Below are positions 8,590 to 17,323 of a DNA stretch of 64,000 nucleotides, in pieces. How positions within the stretch are numbered: the stretch's first letter is position 1; every line of letters begins with the position of its first letter. A program made the translations under genes and the position numbers. Below the pieces are notes generated by a model. The model did no database searches. It was not told where the DNA came from and saw only the letters and a program-made list of their open reading frames with translations. Source of the stretch: Ruminococcus sp. (GTDB lineage: Bacteria; Bacillota; Clostridia; Oscillospirales; Ruminococcaceae); the NCBI GenBank assembly GCA_017961625.1, contig JAGCWY010000110.1:1-64000 (forward strand). Reading direction: 5' to 3'.

Positions 8590-9114
8590 ATGACATTATT
8601 TAAGCCTATCATGCTTGCACTGATAACAGAACAACTGAAAAATCTGCTCATATTGCTTGCGGCTATAATAGTAATATTAATACTTATAATACTGCTTTTC
8701 AGCGGCAAGAGCAAATTCAGGCGACTGCTTTCACTTTTCCTTGAGGAACAGCCGGAAATGAGTGGCGAAATGCCCCGCAGGAGCGGGCCTGCTGACCGTG
8801 CTCCCGTTCAGAAAAGGCAGCAGACCGCAGATGAGTTTGCACAGCAGAAGCGTACCTCAGAGCCTATAGTGGAAATGGCTACACTTGTCAGAAAGAGCGA
8901 TGACCGTCTCAGGATAATAGAAAGTACAGGACAGGTAAGAATGGTCGATGAGTATTACGAGCTTATTTTCGTGACGAGAAAGGGACACAAACTCAAGATT
9001 GAGTGTTCTGCGGAGGCTTACGACAAGATGCCCTTCAATCAGCCGGGTTCCCTTACATACAGAAGAAATACACTGGTAAAGTTCAAGTACTATGAGGATA
9101 CGGTGTTCAACTAA
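8590..9114 (+). CDS. Membrane-anchored DUF2500-like protein
   Basis: The 174-residue product has one transmembrane helix near residues 13-36 (LLILLAAIIVILILIILLF). A basic, Pro-rich linker follows, and then a C-terminal beta-rich domain (VRKSDDRL..YYELIFVTRKGHKLKIECSAEAY) resembling DUF2500. Function is unknown. The GAAAGGAG ribosome site ends about 25 bases before ATG 8590, but a small GCGC/GCGC hairpin between them could close the distance. A TTG at 8548 would overlap the ribosome site and is less likely. It is followed by ung. Confidence 0.6.
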   Translation: MTLFKPIMLALITEQLKNLLILLAAIIVILILIILLFSGKSKFRRLLSLFLEEQPEMSGEMPRRSGPADRAPVQKRQQTADEFAQQKRTSEPIVEMATLVRKSDDRLRIIESTGQVRMVDEYYELIFVTRKGHKLKIECSAEAYDKMPFNQPGSLTYRRNTLVKFKYYEDTVFN

Positions 9115-9176
9115 GTAAAATAACAGGGGGCGGCTTTGGTCGTCCCTTATTTGTATACAGAAACGGACGTGTGATA

Positions 9177-9848
9177 ATGGTAAACTTCAACAACGACTGG
9201 GACGAGTTGCTCAAAGGGGAGTTCGATAAGGACTACTACCAACAGCTCAGACAGACTCTCATAAACGAATACAGAACTCAGCGTATCTACCCAGGGATGT
9301 ATGATATCTTCAACGCAATGAAGTATACGTCATATAACGATGTGAAATGTGTCATAATCGGTCAGGACCCCTATCACGGCGAGGGACAGGCTCACGGTCT
9401 GAGCTTTTCAGTACGAAAAGGTGTAGCGCCGCCACCGTCGCTGGTAAATATCTTCACGGAGATACGTGACGACTTGGGGATAGATAACCTCGGCAAGCAT
9501 GGTGAGCTGACCAGATGGGCTCAGCAGGGAGTGTTGCTGCTGAATTCTGTCCTCACTGTACGTGCTGATCAGGCAAGGAGTCACCGTGGCATAGGCTGGG
9601 AGAACTTTACAACAGATGTTATACAGCTTCTCAACAAGCGTAAAAAGCCAATGGTGTTCATGCTATGGGGAGGCGACGCAAAGGCGAAGCAACAGTACAT
9701 AACCAATTCTGAACATCTTATACTCAGGGCAGCCCACCCTAGTCCCCTGTCAGCGTACAATGGATTTTTCGGGTGTAGGCATTTTTCAAAGGCAAACGCA
9801 TTTCTCCGCGCTAAGGGCATGGGAGAGATAGACTGGTCGATAGACTGA
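9177..9848 (+). CDS. ung: Uracil-DNA glycosylase, family 1
   Basis: The enzyme removes uracil from DNA by hydrolysing the N-glycosidic bond, the first step of base excision repair. Diagnostic motifs are GQDPYHGEGQAHGLSFS (catalytic Asp and water-activating loop), LLLNSVLTV, and the DNA-intercalating HPSPLSA loop followed by GFFGCRHFSKAN. The length of 223 residues is normal. ATG 9177 was chosen over GTG 9171. It lies 13 bases upstream of metF and is probably co-transcribed with it. Confidence 0.95.
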   Translation: MVNFNNDWDELLKGEFDKDYYQQLRQTLINEYRTQRIYPGMYDIFNAMKYTSYNDVKCVIIGQDPYHGEGQAHGLSFSVRKGVAPPPSLVNIFTEIRDDLGIDNLGKHGELTRWAQQGVLLLNSVLTVRADQARSHRGIGWENFTTDVIQLLNKRKKPMVFMLWGGDAKAKQQYITNSEHLILRAAHPSPLSAYNGFFGCRHFSKANAFLRAKGMGEIDWSID

Positions 9849-9861
9849 ACGGAGGACAGGT

Positions 9862-10722
9862 ATGCATATAAAGGAACTTTTCGGAAAGAAGACGGTATTT
9901 TCCTTCGAGGTCTTTCCGCCAAAGAAAACAAGTCCCGTAGAAGTGATTTACGATACCCTAGACGAACTTAACGGACTTAAGCCGGATTTCATAAGCGTTA
10001 CCTTCGGTGCCGGCGGCAGCGGAAACAGCAGGTATGCGTTGGAGATAGCCTCAAAGATAAGGGAGAGCGGCATTATACCAATGCTGCACCTGCCCTGTAT
10101 AAACTTCACAAGGGCAGAAATAGACGCAGCTCTTGACGAAGCTAAGGCTCGCGGCATAGATAATATACTCGCCCTCAGAGGCGATATAAACCCTGATATA
10201 CCACCTGTAGAGGAGTTTAGGTATGCCAGCGATCTAATAAACTATATTAAGACAAAGGGCAGCTTCGATATAGCGGGAGCCTGCTATCCTGAGTGTCACC
10301 CTGACGCTGAGAACCTGATAGAGGATATAACCAATCTCCGTAAAAAGGTTGATGCTGGCGCAGACCACCTTATCACACAGCTTTTCTTCGACAACGATAG
10401 CTTTTATGATTTTCGTGAAAAGGCTGCCATAGCAGGAATAAACGTGCCTATAGAAGCAGGTATCATGCCTGTTGTTAACAAGAGACAGATAGAACGCATG
10501 GTAACTACATGCGGAGCAAGTCTGCCAAGCAAATTCGTCCGTATCATGACGAAATACGAGCATAATCCCGAGGCTCTTCGAGATGCCGGAATAGCTTACG
10601 CGGTCAATCAGATAGTTGACCTTGTCGCAAGTGGAGTTGACGGCATACACCTCTATACCATGAACAATTCCTACGTTGCTCGCAAGATAAGCGAAGCAGT
10701 GTCGGGAATAATAGGTGCGTAA
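9862..10722 (+). CDS. metF: Methylenetetrahydrofolate reductase
   Basis: The product is 286 residues and belongs to the FAD-dependent MetF family. It reduces 5,10-methylene-THF to 5-methyl-THF for methionine synthesis. Visible features are FSFEVFPPKKTS at the N-terminus, the NILALRGDINP segment, and GADHLITQLFFDN. A GGAGG site precedes the ATG. The stop overlaps the start of the next gene by one base (TAATG), and that neighbour is a methionine-synthase activation-domain protein, so both serve methyl transfer to homocysteine. Confidence 0.93.
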   Translation: MHIKELFGKKTVFSFEVFPPKKTSPVEVIYDTLDELNGLKPDFISVTFGAGGSGNSRYALEIASKIRESGIIPMLHLPCINFTRAEIDAALDEAKARGIDNILALRGDINPDIPPVEEFRYASDLINYIKTKGSFDIAGACYPECHPDAENLIEDITNLRKKVDAGADHLITQLFFDNDSFYDFREKAAIAGINVPIEAGIMPVVNKRQIERMVTTCGASLPSKFVRIMTKYEHNPEALRDAGIAYAVNQIVDLVASGVDGIHLYTMNNSYVARKISEAVSGIIGA

Positions 10723-11390
10723 TGGAGCTGCAGCCGATATCAAAGACGGAAGCTGCACGGTATATGGGGGTGAGGGGGGAGCCGGACAGCGCAGTTTTAG
10801 AGTTGCTTGACCGCGCCGAGAAGCAGGTGCGAGAGGCTCTACGCCCAAAGTATGTATATATTGAAACAGATATCTCCATGACGGAGGAGGGAGTGCTCCT
10901 CGGAGCGATGACGGAGCCCCTGACAGGAGAGGATATTAGGCGTCACCTTAAAGGCTGCGATAAAGCCGTACTTCTTGCCGCTACTCTCTCTCAGGAAGCA
11001 GACAAGTTCATACGTCAGGCAGCTGTGACGAACATGGCGTATTCCCTAGCACTGGACTGTATATGCAGCGCAGCGATAGAACAGGTCTGCGAACGTGCCG
11101 AGGAGGAGATATTCTCAAAGCTCTCTGCTCCATACAGGACATGGCGATTTAGCCCCGGCTATGGAGACCTTCCATTAACGCTTCAGCGCGGATTTCTGCT
11201 TGCACTGAACGCTCAGCGCCGTATAGGGCTTACAGTGACGGACAGCTCTCTGCTAATACCGTCAAAATCCGTGACTGCTGTCATAGGAATATCAGACGCC
11301 CCGGTTACTAAGGGGAGTCACGGTTGTGCAGTATGCACGATGAAGGACAGTTGCGCATACAGGCTTTCAGGCATAAATTGTAAAAAATAG
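10722..11390 (+). CDS. Stand-alone cobalamin-dependent methionine synthase activation-domain protein
   Basis: This 222-residue protein resembles the C-terminal AdoMet-binding activation domain of MetH. The key segment RFSPGYGDLPL..Q..LL.LNAQRRIGLTVT, then LIPSKSVTAVIGIS, carries the family signature. The C-terminus has Cys residues in GCAVCTMKDSC. In MetH the domain binds S-adenosylmethionine to reactivate oxidised cobalamin. A separate protein suggests a MetH lacking this domain is encoded elsewhere; none is present in this window. Overlap with metF supports the role. Confidence 0.85.
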   Translation: MELQPISKTEAARYMGVRGEPDSAVLELLDRAEKQVREALRPKYVYIETDISMTEEGVLLGAMTEPLTGEDIRRHLKGCDKAVLLAATLSQEADKFIRQAAVTNMAYSLALDCICSAAIEQVCERAEEEIFSKLSAPYRTWRFSPGYGDLPLTLQRGFLLALNAQRRIGLTVTDSSLLIPSKSVTAVIGISDAPVTKGSHGCAVCTMKDSCAYRLSGINCKK

Positions 11391-11481
11391 TACGTAATAC
11401 AGGCACTTTTTAATAGTTTTTTAATCAGTAATATGTGATAATATCACTATAAATAGCTTTAAAATATATGTAAAATAGATA

Positions 11482-11511
11482 TTGACATAAATAGTAACAA
11501 AGTGATATAAT
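11482..11511 (+). promoter_or_regulatory. Promoter of the solute-binding lipoprotein gene
   Basis: TTGACA and TATAAT with an 18-base spacer, about 78 bases before the start codon. Confidence 0.7.
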
Positions 11512-11589
11512 TAAGAAAAACGCAATAATTGATGAAATCGCAATTAAAGATATGTTCAAATTTGAAAAGTGCTAACAAAAAGGAGTTAG

Positions 11590-12978
11590 ATGATGAGAAA
11601 AGCAAGGTATTTCATTTCTGCATTGCTTATAGTGGCAATGCCTGCATCTCTTCTTTCATGCAGCAAAAAGGACGAGCAGCCTAAGTACAGCAAGGAGCTC
11701 GATACCTCTGTAAGGGAAGAGATACATAAGAATGCCGCTGAATCTGATCTTCTTACAGGCGACAAGCTGGAAAACGGCGAGATAAAGTGGCTCTCTGACT
11801 GGGATATAAACCCGGACTCTACTGGCAAGAACGTTCCTACGGATCTTGCAGTATTTCAGGAGCGCTACGGCGGCACTGTAAAATATTATAAATGTACTTA
11901 TGAGAATCGCTACGATAAGCTGGCGGAGTATATAAATTCTGATGAGGGTATAGACTTTTTCTACGGAGGAAATCTTGACGCTTTCCCTAACGGTGCGATA
12001 AAGAAGATATTCGCTCCAGTGGATGATTATATTGACTTTGATTCCCCTCTATGGGAGGATGTCAAGGAACTGAATGACAGCTTCGTATGGAACGGAAAGC
12101 ACTATATGGCAGGCGTTCAGGCTACAGGAGATAAGGTTGGAGTGATATACAATAAAAAGACCGTTGCGGAAGCAGGTCTTGAGGATCCAGCGGATCTCTA
12201 TGCAAAGGGAGAATGGGACTGGGACGCCTTTGAGGATATGCTCGAACAGTACGTTGACCCTTCTAAGCAGAGATACGGTATCGACGGCTGGTGGTTTGAG
12301 TTCGGACTGATGAATACCATAGGTTTGCCGCCTGTAAGCATCGAAAACGGTAGACTGGTGAGCAATATCGGCAATCCTGCAATGGAGCGCGTCCAGAACT
12401 GGATGTATGAGCTCAGTCAGAAGGGCTATGTAGCTATCGGAAGCGAGGACCTTGGCTGGGAAGCCCGACCTGCTTATATCGGAGAGGGAAAAACGCTATT
12501 CTATCCTGCTGGCTTGTATGAATTTTACAAGGAGAAGTCACAGTGGAGCACCACCTTCGGAAACGATGCATTCTTTGTTCCTATGCCAAAGGATCCAAAG
12601 GCGGACGAATACTATATTCCTACAGGCTTTGAAGCCTATATGTTCGTCACTGGAGGTTCAAATCCAGAGGGCGTGGCCAAGTATCTTGACTGCAAGCGAT
12701 TTACGCATATCGACAAGGACACCAAGGCTCTTGCCGATAAGCAGTTCACTGATGACTACGGCTGGTCTCAGGAAATGCTGGATATGAAGAACAGTATGCA
12801 GGAGCTTGCAGAAGAAAACCCTGTTATCGACATATCAAAGGGTATATCGGACGACTGCGGAGAGCTTCTTGACGACAGCCTCAGAAAGGCTGCCAGAGGA
12901 ACGCCGTGGAACGAGACTTATGAGGCGATATACGCAACTGTCGATAAGTATCTTGAAAAAATAAACGCAGATTCCTAA
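11590..12978 (+). CDS. Extracellular solute-binding lipoprotein, ABC sugar-transporter type
   Basis: This 462-residue protein has a lipoprotein signal (SLLSCSKKDE) and the bilobal family 1 solute-binding pattern. That pattern includes YGGTVKYYKC.. near the N-terminus, a central Trp-rich stretch GEWDWDAFEDML..., and a C-terminal ALADKQFTDDYG segment. Such proteins capture oligosaccharides for an ABC importer. No permease or ATPase gene is adjacent, which is unusual, so the transporter must be encoded elsewhere or the protein has another role. ATG 11590 and ATG 11593 follow AAAAAGGAG closely; either could be used. A hairpin (CGCAGATT/AATCTGCG) overlaps the stop codon. Confidence 0.8.
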   Translation: MMRKARYFISALLIVAMPASLLSCSKKDEQPKYSKELDTSVREEIHKNAAESDLLTGDKLENGEIKWLSDWDINPDSTGKNVPTDLAVFQERYGGTVKYYKCTYENRYDKLAEYINSDEGIDFFYGGNLDAFPNGAIKKIFAPVDDYIDFDSPLWEDVKELNDSFVWNGKHYMAGVQATGDKVGVIYNKKTVAEAGLEDPADLYAKGEWDWDAFEDMLEQYVDPSKQRYGIDGWWFEFGLMNTIGLPPVSIENGRLVSNIGNPAMERVQNWMYELSQKGYVAIGSEDLGWEARPAYIGEGKTLFYPAGLYEFYKEKSQWSTTFGNDAFFVPMPKDPKADEYYIPTGFEAYMFVTGGSNPEGVAKYLDCKRFTHIDKDTKALADKQFTDDYGWSQEMLDMKNSMQELAEENPVIDISKGISDDCGELLDDSLRKAARGTPWNETYEAIYATVDKYLEKINADS

Positions 12979-13120
12979 TCTGCGGATGTTGAATGAATTC
13001 CATAAATCAATAATAGTACACCGGTATATATTCAGACTTTTATGATGTGCGACAAAATGCTGTAATAGATCAGAATAGATATGATCTTGTTAATAAAAAC
13101 TTGGAAAGGAGGCTGTGATC

Positions 13121-14080
13121 ATGGATAAAGTGCTCGTTACAGGGGGATGTGGACTTATCGGTCAGCATATTTGTTCAGGATTGCTGAAAAAGGGATATGA
13201 GGTCATAGCTATTGACAGGGAGGAGACAGGTTATAACGAAGGAAAAGAACATTATACCTTTGTTGAATGTGATCCTACCGACAAGAACACAATTGCAGAA
13301 TTATTTGAAAAATACAATTTCTATGCTGTTGTACACGCTGCTTTTACTGTCGATAACGACTACGGACCTATCGTTACCGAAAAGGAGATGAAGGAGTCTG
13401 CTGGAGCGGATAAGTTCATCTATCACTACGCTACGACATCGACTGCTAAAAAGATCGTTATGCTCAGCACCTCTCAGGTTTACCAGTTCCCGAAGACACG
13501 TGAACCTATACGAGAGGACAGCGATCTTAAGCCTGTCACGAATTATGCCAGCATGAAGTATGCTTCAGAGAAGGCAATGTCTTCCGAAATGCAACACCAT
13601 AAGGACAAGGAAATCATCGGTTGTATAATTCGCTTTGCTCCAGTGTATACCTTAAACTTCACCGACAACCTTATGGTGAAGATAACTGACCCAAAGGACG
13701 GCTCTCTTTTCGTATACGGCGAGGGACAGTACGGCTTCCAGATGTGCTGCGTACATAACCTGGTGGACTTTATACTGTGCTTTATCAAGAATGCTGACTC
13801 TGCCAGATATGCGGGAGTATACAACGTGAGTGACAAGCTCCTCACAACTGCTGCCGATATCATAACCTTCATGCGTGAACATCACCGCCTCGGAGCTGTA
13901 ATGCAGAAATCCTCTTCCGGAGCGATATCGAAGCTCAAGGGCATATTCGGAGCTAGCAAGGAGGAGAAGCAGAATTATCGTTATCTTGATTTGAGCAAGC
14001 ACGAAAACAATAATATGCTCGACTGCACCCGTGCGTCGAAGTTCGTAACGTTCAGGTGGGATATACATAACACCAAGTAA
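13121..14080 (+). CDS. NAD(P)-dependent sugar epimerase/dehydratase family protein
   Basis: The 319-residue protein is an extended short-chain dehydrogenase. It has VTGGCGLIGQHI as the nucleotide-binding GxxGxxG, an STSQVY segment with the catalytic Ser, and YASMKYASEK with the catalytic Tyr-x-x-x-Lys. This family acts on nucleotide sugars, often as a 4-epimerase or 4,6-dehydratase. The substrate cannot be named from sequence alone. ATG 13121 lies eight bases after a perfect AAAGGAGG. It is monocistronic and followed by a strong terminator. Confidence 0.85.
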   Translation: MDKVLVTGGCGLIGQHICSGLLKKGYEVIAIDREETGYNEGKEHYTFVECDPTDKNTIAELFEKYNFYAVVHAAFTVDNDYGPIVTEKEMKESAGADKFIYHYATTSTAKKIVMLSTSQVYQFPKTREPIREDSDLKPVTNYASMKYASEKAMSSEMQHHKDKEIIGCIIRFAPVYTLNFTDNLMVKITDPKDGSLFVYGEGQYGFQMCCVHNLVDFILCFIKNADSARYAGVYNVSDKLLTTAADIITFMREHHRLGAVMQKSSSGAISKLKGIFGASKEEKQNYRYLDLSKHENNNMLDCTRASKFVTFRWDIHNTK

Positions 14081-14090
14081 AAATATGCAG

Positions 14091-14126
14091 GCCCCGTGTG
14101 TCAAAAAAGACATACGGGGCTTTTTT
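14091..14126. terminator. Intrinsic terminator between the epimerase gene and rqcP
   Basis: GCCCCGTGTGTC, six A, GACATACGGGGC, six T. The A-rich loop and T-tract favour the plus direction, but convergent rqcP could also use it. Confidence 0.9.
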
Positions 14127-14131
14127 GCTTA

Positions 14132-14374
14132 TTATTCTATTACTGTGTAATTCTCGGCAGCATTCTCCTTGGTTGCGTGTTCCGTAACGCTGAGTACTTT
14201 AACCTTAAGTGGGCGGGTACCCATATTTATCTCGATGATATCGCCCACCTTTACGTCATAGGAAGCCCTTGCGGCTTTGCCATTCACGACTATCTTCTCA
14301 GCGTCGCAGGCTTCGTTTGCAACAGTGCGACGCTTTATAAGGCGTGTTACCTTGAGGTATTTGTCAAGTCTCAT
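14132..14374 (-). CDS. rqcP: S4-domain RNA-binding protein RqcP (YabO/Hsp15 family)
   Basis: The 80-residue protein is almost entirely an S4 domain (MRLDKYLKVTRLIKRRTVANEACDA..IVVNGKAARASYDVKVGDII). RqcP binds stalled 50S-peptidyl-tRNA complexes and supports C-terminal alanine tailing with RqcH. The mazG-hup-rqcP gene order, seen in many Firmicutes, supports this over Hsp15. Confidence 0.85.
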   Translation of the reverse strand: MRLDKYLKVTRLIKRRTVANEACDAEKIVVNGKAARASYDVKVGDIIEINMGTRPLKVKVLSVTEHATKENAAENYTVIE

Positions 14375-14407
14375 AAAATCCTTCCTTATATAGAATATTG
14401 CAAAGCA

Positions 14408-14433
14408 AACGGGGACAGTGGACTGTCCCCGTT
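14408..14433 (-). terminator. Attenuator-like hairpin between hup and rqcP
   Basis: AACGGGGACAG and CTGTCCCCGTT form an 11-bp perfect stem with a TGGA loop. On the minus strand it is followed by TGCTTTGC, a poor T-tract, so it probably terminates only partially or protects the hup mRNA end. Confidence 0.6.
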
Positions 14434-14440
14434 ATATTCA

Positions 14441-14743
14441 TTACTTTTTCTTCTTCTTGCTGTTCTTTGCAGTGTTAACAGCTTCTTTGAGACCTCTGCC
14501 AGCCTTGAAAGCGGGAGCCTTGCAAGGAGGGCAAACCATTTTTGCTTTTGTCTTGGGATTGATGCAGGTCTTTTCGCCTCTCTCACGAACCTCGAAAGTA
14601 CCGAAGCCTGTGATAGAAACCTTGTCTCCCTTTACGAGAGCTTCCTGAATAGATGAAAGTGTAGCCTCAAGTGCTGCAGCAGCGTCCTTCTTTGTGCAGC
14701 TTGCCTTCTCTGCGATAGAGTTGATGAGTTCAGTCTTTGTCAT
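14441..14743 (-). CDS. hup: HU-family histone-like DNA-binding protein
   Basis: The protein is 100 residues from MTKTELINSIAEKA. It has the standard HU fold, with GFGTFEVRERGEK..NPKTKAK, the DNA-bending arm, and APAFKAGRGLKEAVN at the C-terminal helix. It compacts and bends DNA without strong sequence preference. Two features are unusual: a CPPC pair in the arm-proximal segment (MVCPPCKAPAF) and a lysine tail (NSKKKKK). The start overlaps the end of mazG by 14 bases, so translation is probably coupled. Confidence 0.92.
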   Translation of the reverse strand: MTKTELINSIAEKASCTKKDAAAALEATLSSIQEALVKGDKVSITGFGTFEVRERGEKTCINPKTKAKMVCPPCKAPAFKAGRGLKEAVNTAKNSKKKKK

Positions 14744-15560
14744 TTTTACGTTCCTCCATTTTACTGATAATTGATTTTGCCTTGTCCCAAAAAACGTCAA
14801 GCTCTTCAATAGGAAGATTCTTCATATCGAGGTTTTCCGCAGAAGTCAAATCTTCTGTAACGGAAAAGCGCTTGATAAACTTTTCCGTAGCGGATTTAAG
14901 TGCTAACTCGGCATCAACGCCGAGGTGGCGTGCTGCATTTACGCACGAAAAAAGCAGATCGCCGATCTCTTCTTCGATATTAGCCTTATCGCCGTTGGCG
15001 ATAGCAGCGTCCAGCTCAGACTTTTCGTTTCCGATACAAGCTACGGCATCCTCAGCGCAGCGAAAATCCATACCTGCGCGCATTGCTCTTTTACCAACCT
15101 TCTGTGCTCTCATAAGAGCCGGAAGTGACTTTGCAACGCTTGTGAGTGTGTCAGTATATCGTTCCTGCCCCTTTGTTTCCATTTTGATAGCGTCCCAGTT
15201 CTTAAGCACCTGATCGGTGGTATTGGCTGTAACGCTGCCAAAAACGTGGGGATGGCGGATGATTAGCTTCTTGCAGACTTCGTCGCACACATCATCGAAA
15301 GTAAACGTACTTGTTTCTTCCTCGATTCTGCAATGGAAAACCACCTGAAGCAGAACGTCGCCCAGCTCTTCACGAAGAAGTGCCTTGTCGTCAAGGTCGA
15401 TAGCTTCTATGACCTCGCAGGTCTCTTCTATGAAGTCGCTTCTGATAGACTGGTGGGTCTGTTCTCTGTCCCAAGGACAGCCACCCTCGCTTCTCAGAAG
15501 CCTGACTATATCGAGCAGATCGTTGATCGAATAATGATCTTTCTGCTGATAATCAACCAT
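14730..15560 (-). CDS. mazG: Nucleoside triphosphate pyrophosphohydrolase MazG
   Basis: The 276-residue protein has two MazG domains. The first carries GGCPWDREQTHQSIRSDFIEETCEVIEAID and EELGDVLLQVVFH, the Mg-binding EExxE..ExxD pattern; the second has EIGDLLFSCVNAARH. MazG hydrolyses NTPs to NMP and pyrophosphate, cleaning the pool of aberrant nucleotides. It is the first gene of a mazG-hup-rqcP operon. Confidence 0.93.
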   Translation of the reverse strand: MVDYQQKDHYSINDLLDIVRLLRSEGGCPWDREQTHQSIRSDFIEETCEVIEAIDLDDKALLREELGDVLLQVVFHCRIEEETSTFTFDDVCDEVCKKLIIRHPHVFGSVTANTTDQVLKNWDAIKMETKGQERYTDTLTSVAKSLPALMRAQKVGKRAMRAGMDFRCAEDAVACIGNEKSELDAAIANGDKANIEEEIGDLLFSCVNAARHLGVDAELALKSATEKFIKRFSVTEDLTSAENLDMKNLPIEELDVFWDKAKSIISKMEERKNDKD

Positions 15561-15594
15561 AGGATAACACTCCCTTAATGACGGGCTATGTAAT

Positions 15595-15623
15595 ATAATA
15601 CCCTAAAATTTGTCAAATTGCAA
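15595..15623 (-). promoter_or_regulatory. Promoter of mazG
   Basis: On the minus strand TTGCAA and TATTAT are separated by 17 bases, about 35 bases before the mazG start. Confidence 0.55.
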
Positions 15624-15747
15624 CCTATTTTTTACAATTTCGTCAATTTTGTAGAATAAAAGGTTTTACTTAGTTGTGGTTTGTATATTTTTGACATATA
15701 ATTACTCTCGGTTATATATATGTAAATATAAAAACCTGATTATTTAC

Positions 15748-16743
15748 CTACCTGTCAACGAATCCGACCTTATGGAAAGCCTTTGAAACTATCCTTCCTG
15801 AGTATCTGAGAGCCTTCTGTGCACCCTCTGTGTAACACTCTTTAAGGTATGTTTTATCTGCACTGAGCTTGGCGAACTCTGTTCGTACAGGTTCAAGGTG
15901 ATCCGCAACAGCTTCTCCTACAGCGAGCTTGAAGTCACCGTAGCCCTTTCCTGTGAATTCAGACTCTATAGCCTTGAAATCCTTGCCGGTAACACAGGAG
16001 TAAATTGTCATAAGATTATTTATACCGTCCTTGCCTTCACGATAGCATATCTCGGCCTCGCTGTCAGTGACGGCTCTCTTGAACTTGCGCACGATAGTGT
16101 CCTTATCGTCGAGTATGAGTATGCAGGCATTGGGGTTCTCGTCCGATTTGGACATCTTCTTGGTTGGTTCCTGCAAGGACATTATCTTTGCGCCGACTTC
16201 CGGGATATATGGTTCTGGGAGAGTAAAGAAGTCACCGTAGCGCTGATTGAAGCGCTGAGCGATATTTCTTGCCAACTCCAGGTGCTGCTTCTGGTCGACG
16301 CCTACGGGAACGAGGTCCGCGTTGTAGGCGAGGATATCCGCTGCCATAAGTGTGGGGTAAGTAAAAAGGCCTGCATTGATATCGTCGGGGTGCTTCTGGC
16401 TCTTGTCCTTGAACTGGGTCATACGAGAGAGTTCTCCGAACTGTGTATTGCAGCCAAGTATCCAGTTGAGCTCGGCGTGTGTTGGAGCGTGGCTCTGTAT
16501 AAAGAGTATCGACCGCTGAGGGTCAACGCCGCATGCCATGAGAAGCGCATAAGAATTTAGTGTATTCTGACGGAGCTTTGCCGGCTCCTGTCTTACTGTG
16601 ATAGCGTGCATATCAACAACGCAGTATATGCAGTTGTACTGCTCTTGCAAAGTGCCCCAGTTTCTTACAGCTCCGATATAGTTACCGAGTGTAAAGGTAC
16701 CTGTGGGCTGGATACCACTGAATATCAGCTTTTTATCGTCCAT
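15748..16743 (-). CDS. trpS: Tryptophanyl-tRNA synthetase
   Basis: The class I synthetase is 331 residues, normal for bacterial TrpRS. The HIGH-like signature is PTGTFTLGNYIGA and the KMSKS loop is KKMSKSDEN. The GVDQKQHLELARNIAQRFN segment is typical of the active site. It is the last gene of a three-gene minus-strand operon, 12 bases after a hypothetical gene. Confidence 0.96.
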   Translation of the reverse strand: MDDKKLIFSGIQPTGTFTLGNYIGAVRNWGTLQEQYNCIYCVVDMHAITVRQEPAKLRQNTLNSYALLMACGVDPQRSILFIQSHAPTHAELNWILGCNTQFGELSRMTQFKDKSQKHPDDINAGLFTYPTLMAADILAYNADLVPVGVDQKQHLELARNIAQRFNQRYGDFFTLPEPYIPEVGAKIMSLQEPTKKMSKSDENPNACILILDDKDTIVRKFKRAVTDSEAEICYREGKDGINNLMTIYSCVTGKDFKAIESEFTGKGYGDFKLAVGEAVADHLEPVRTEFAKLSADKTYLKECYTEGAQKALRYSGRIVSKAFHKVGFVDR

Positions 16744-16755
16744 TAGTGGTTCTCC

Positions 16756-17286
16756 TTACTGATTTGCTTCTTTTCTTCTGATAGCATCGTCCTTGAGCTG
16801 ACAGTTTCTGATCTCGTTGAGGACACGCTGATAGAGAACATAGAATGTACGAAGCTCCTTCTCCTCCTCAGGAATAAGTCCCTCGGCAATCTGAGTTTTG
16901 TATACTCCGCCCTTTGTGAGAAGGAATATATTATTTGTCTTGCCCTTGGGGAGGTCATAGGCCTTTGTCTTTTCAGCCTTTGGCATGAGTTGACCTGCAT
17001 TTGCAACAAGAGCGTGAGCAGCCTGAACAAGATTCCTGTACCTCTGTGAAGCACCGGTGTACTCGCCGCCGTTGTTGAAGTAGATATTTGCAGCTCCGTT
17101 GATGAAGCATACCATAGTTGTGAGTACTTCAGCGGACATGGGAATATCTATAACTACTCCGAAAACGTCGTCTTTTTTGAGCTTGACAATACTGTTGAAG
17201 TACTCGGCAGGGAAGTTGATAGCCTGTCCTCTTGTCATGAGATATTTCTGTGTGACATTATATCTGTCTGTCATTCTGTTTGGCAT
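16756..17286 (-). CDS. Conserved-looking hypothetical protein between the aminotransferase and trpS
   Basis: The 176-residue protein is soluble, with no signal peptide or membrane helix. I do not recognise a domain. A hydrophobic stretch (VFGVVIDIPMSAEVLTTMVCFINGAANIYFNN) suggests a compact alpha/beta core, and the C-terminal third is charged and helical (IPEEEKELRTFYVLYQRVLNEIRN). The close spacing to trpS (12 bases) and the aminotransferase (37 bases), with an AAAGGAT-like site upstream, argues that it is a real operon member. Confidence 0.6.
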   Translation of the reverse strand: MPNRMTDRYNVTQKYLMTRGQAINFPAEYFNSIVKLKKDDVFGVVIDIPMSAEVLTTMVCFINGAANIYFNNGGEYTGASQRYRNLVQAAHALVANAGQLMPKAEKTKAYDLPKGKTNNIFLLTKGGVYKTQIAEGLIPEEEKELRTFYVLYQRVLNEIRNCQLKDDAIRRKEANQ

Positions 17287-17323
17287 AGTGGTTTATCCTT
17301 TCAGTGTAATTTCTTTTTTATTA

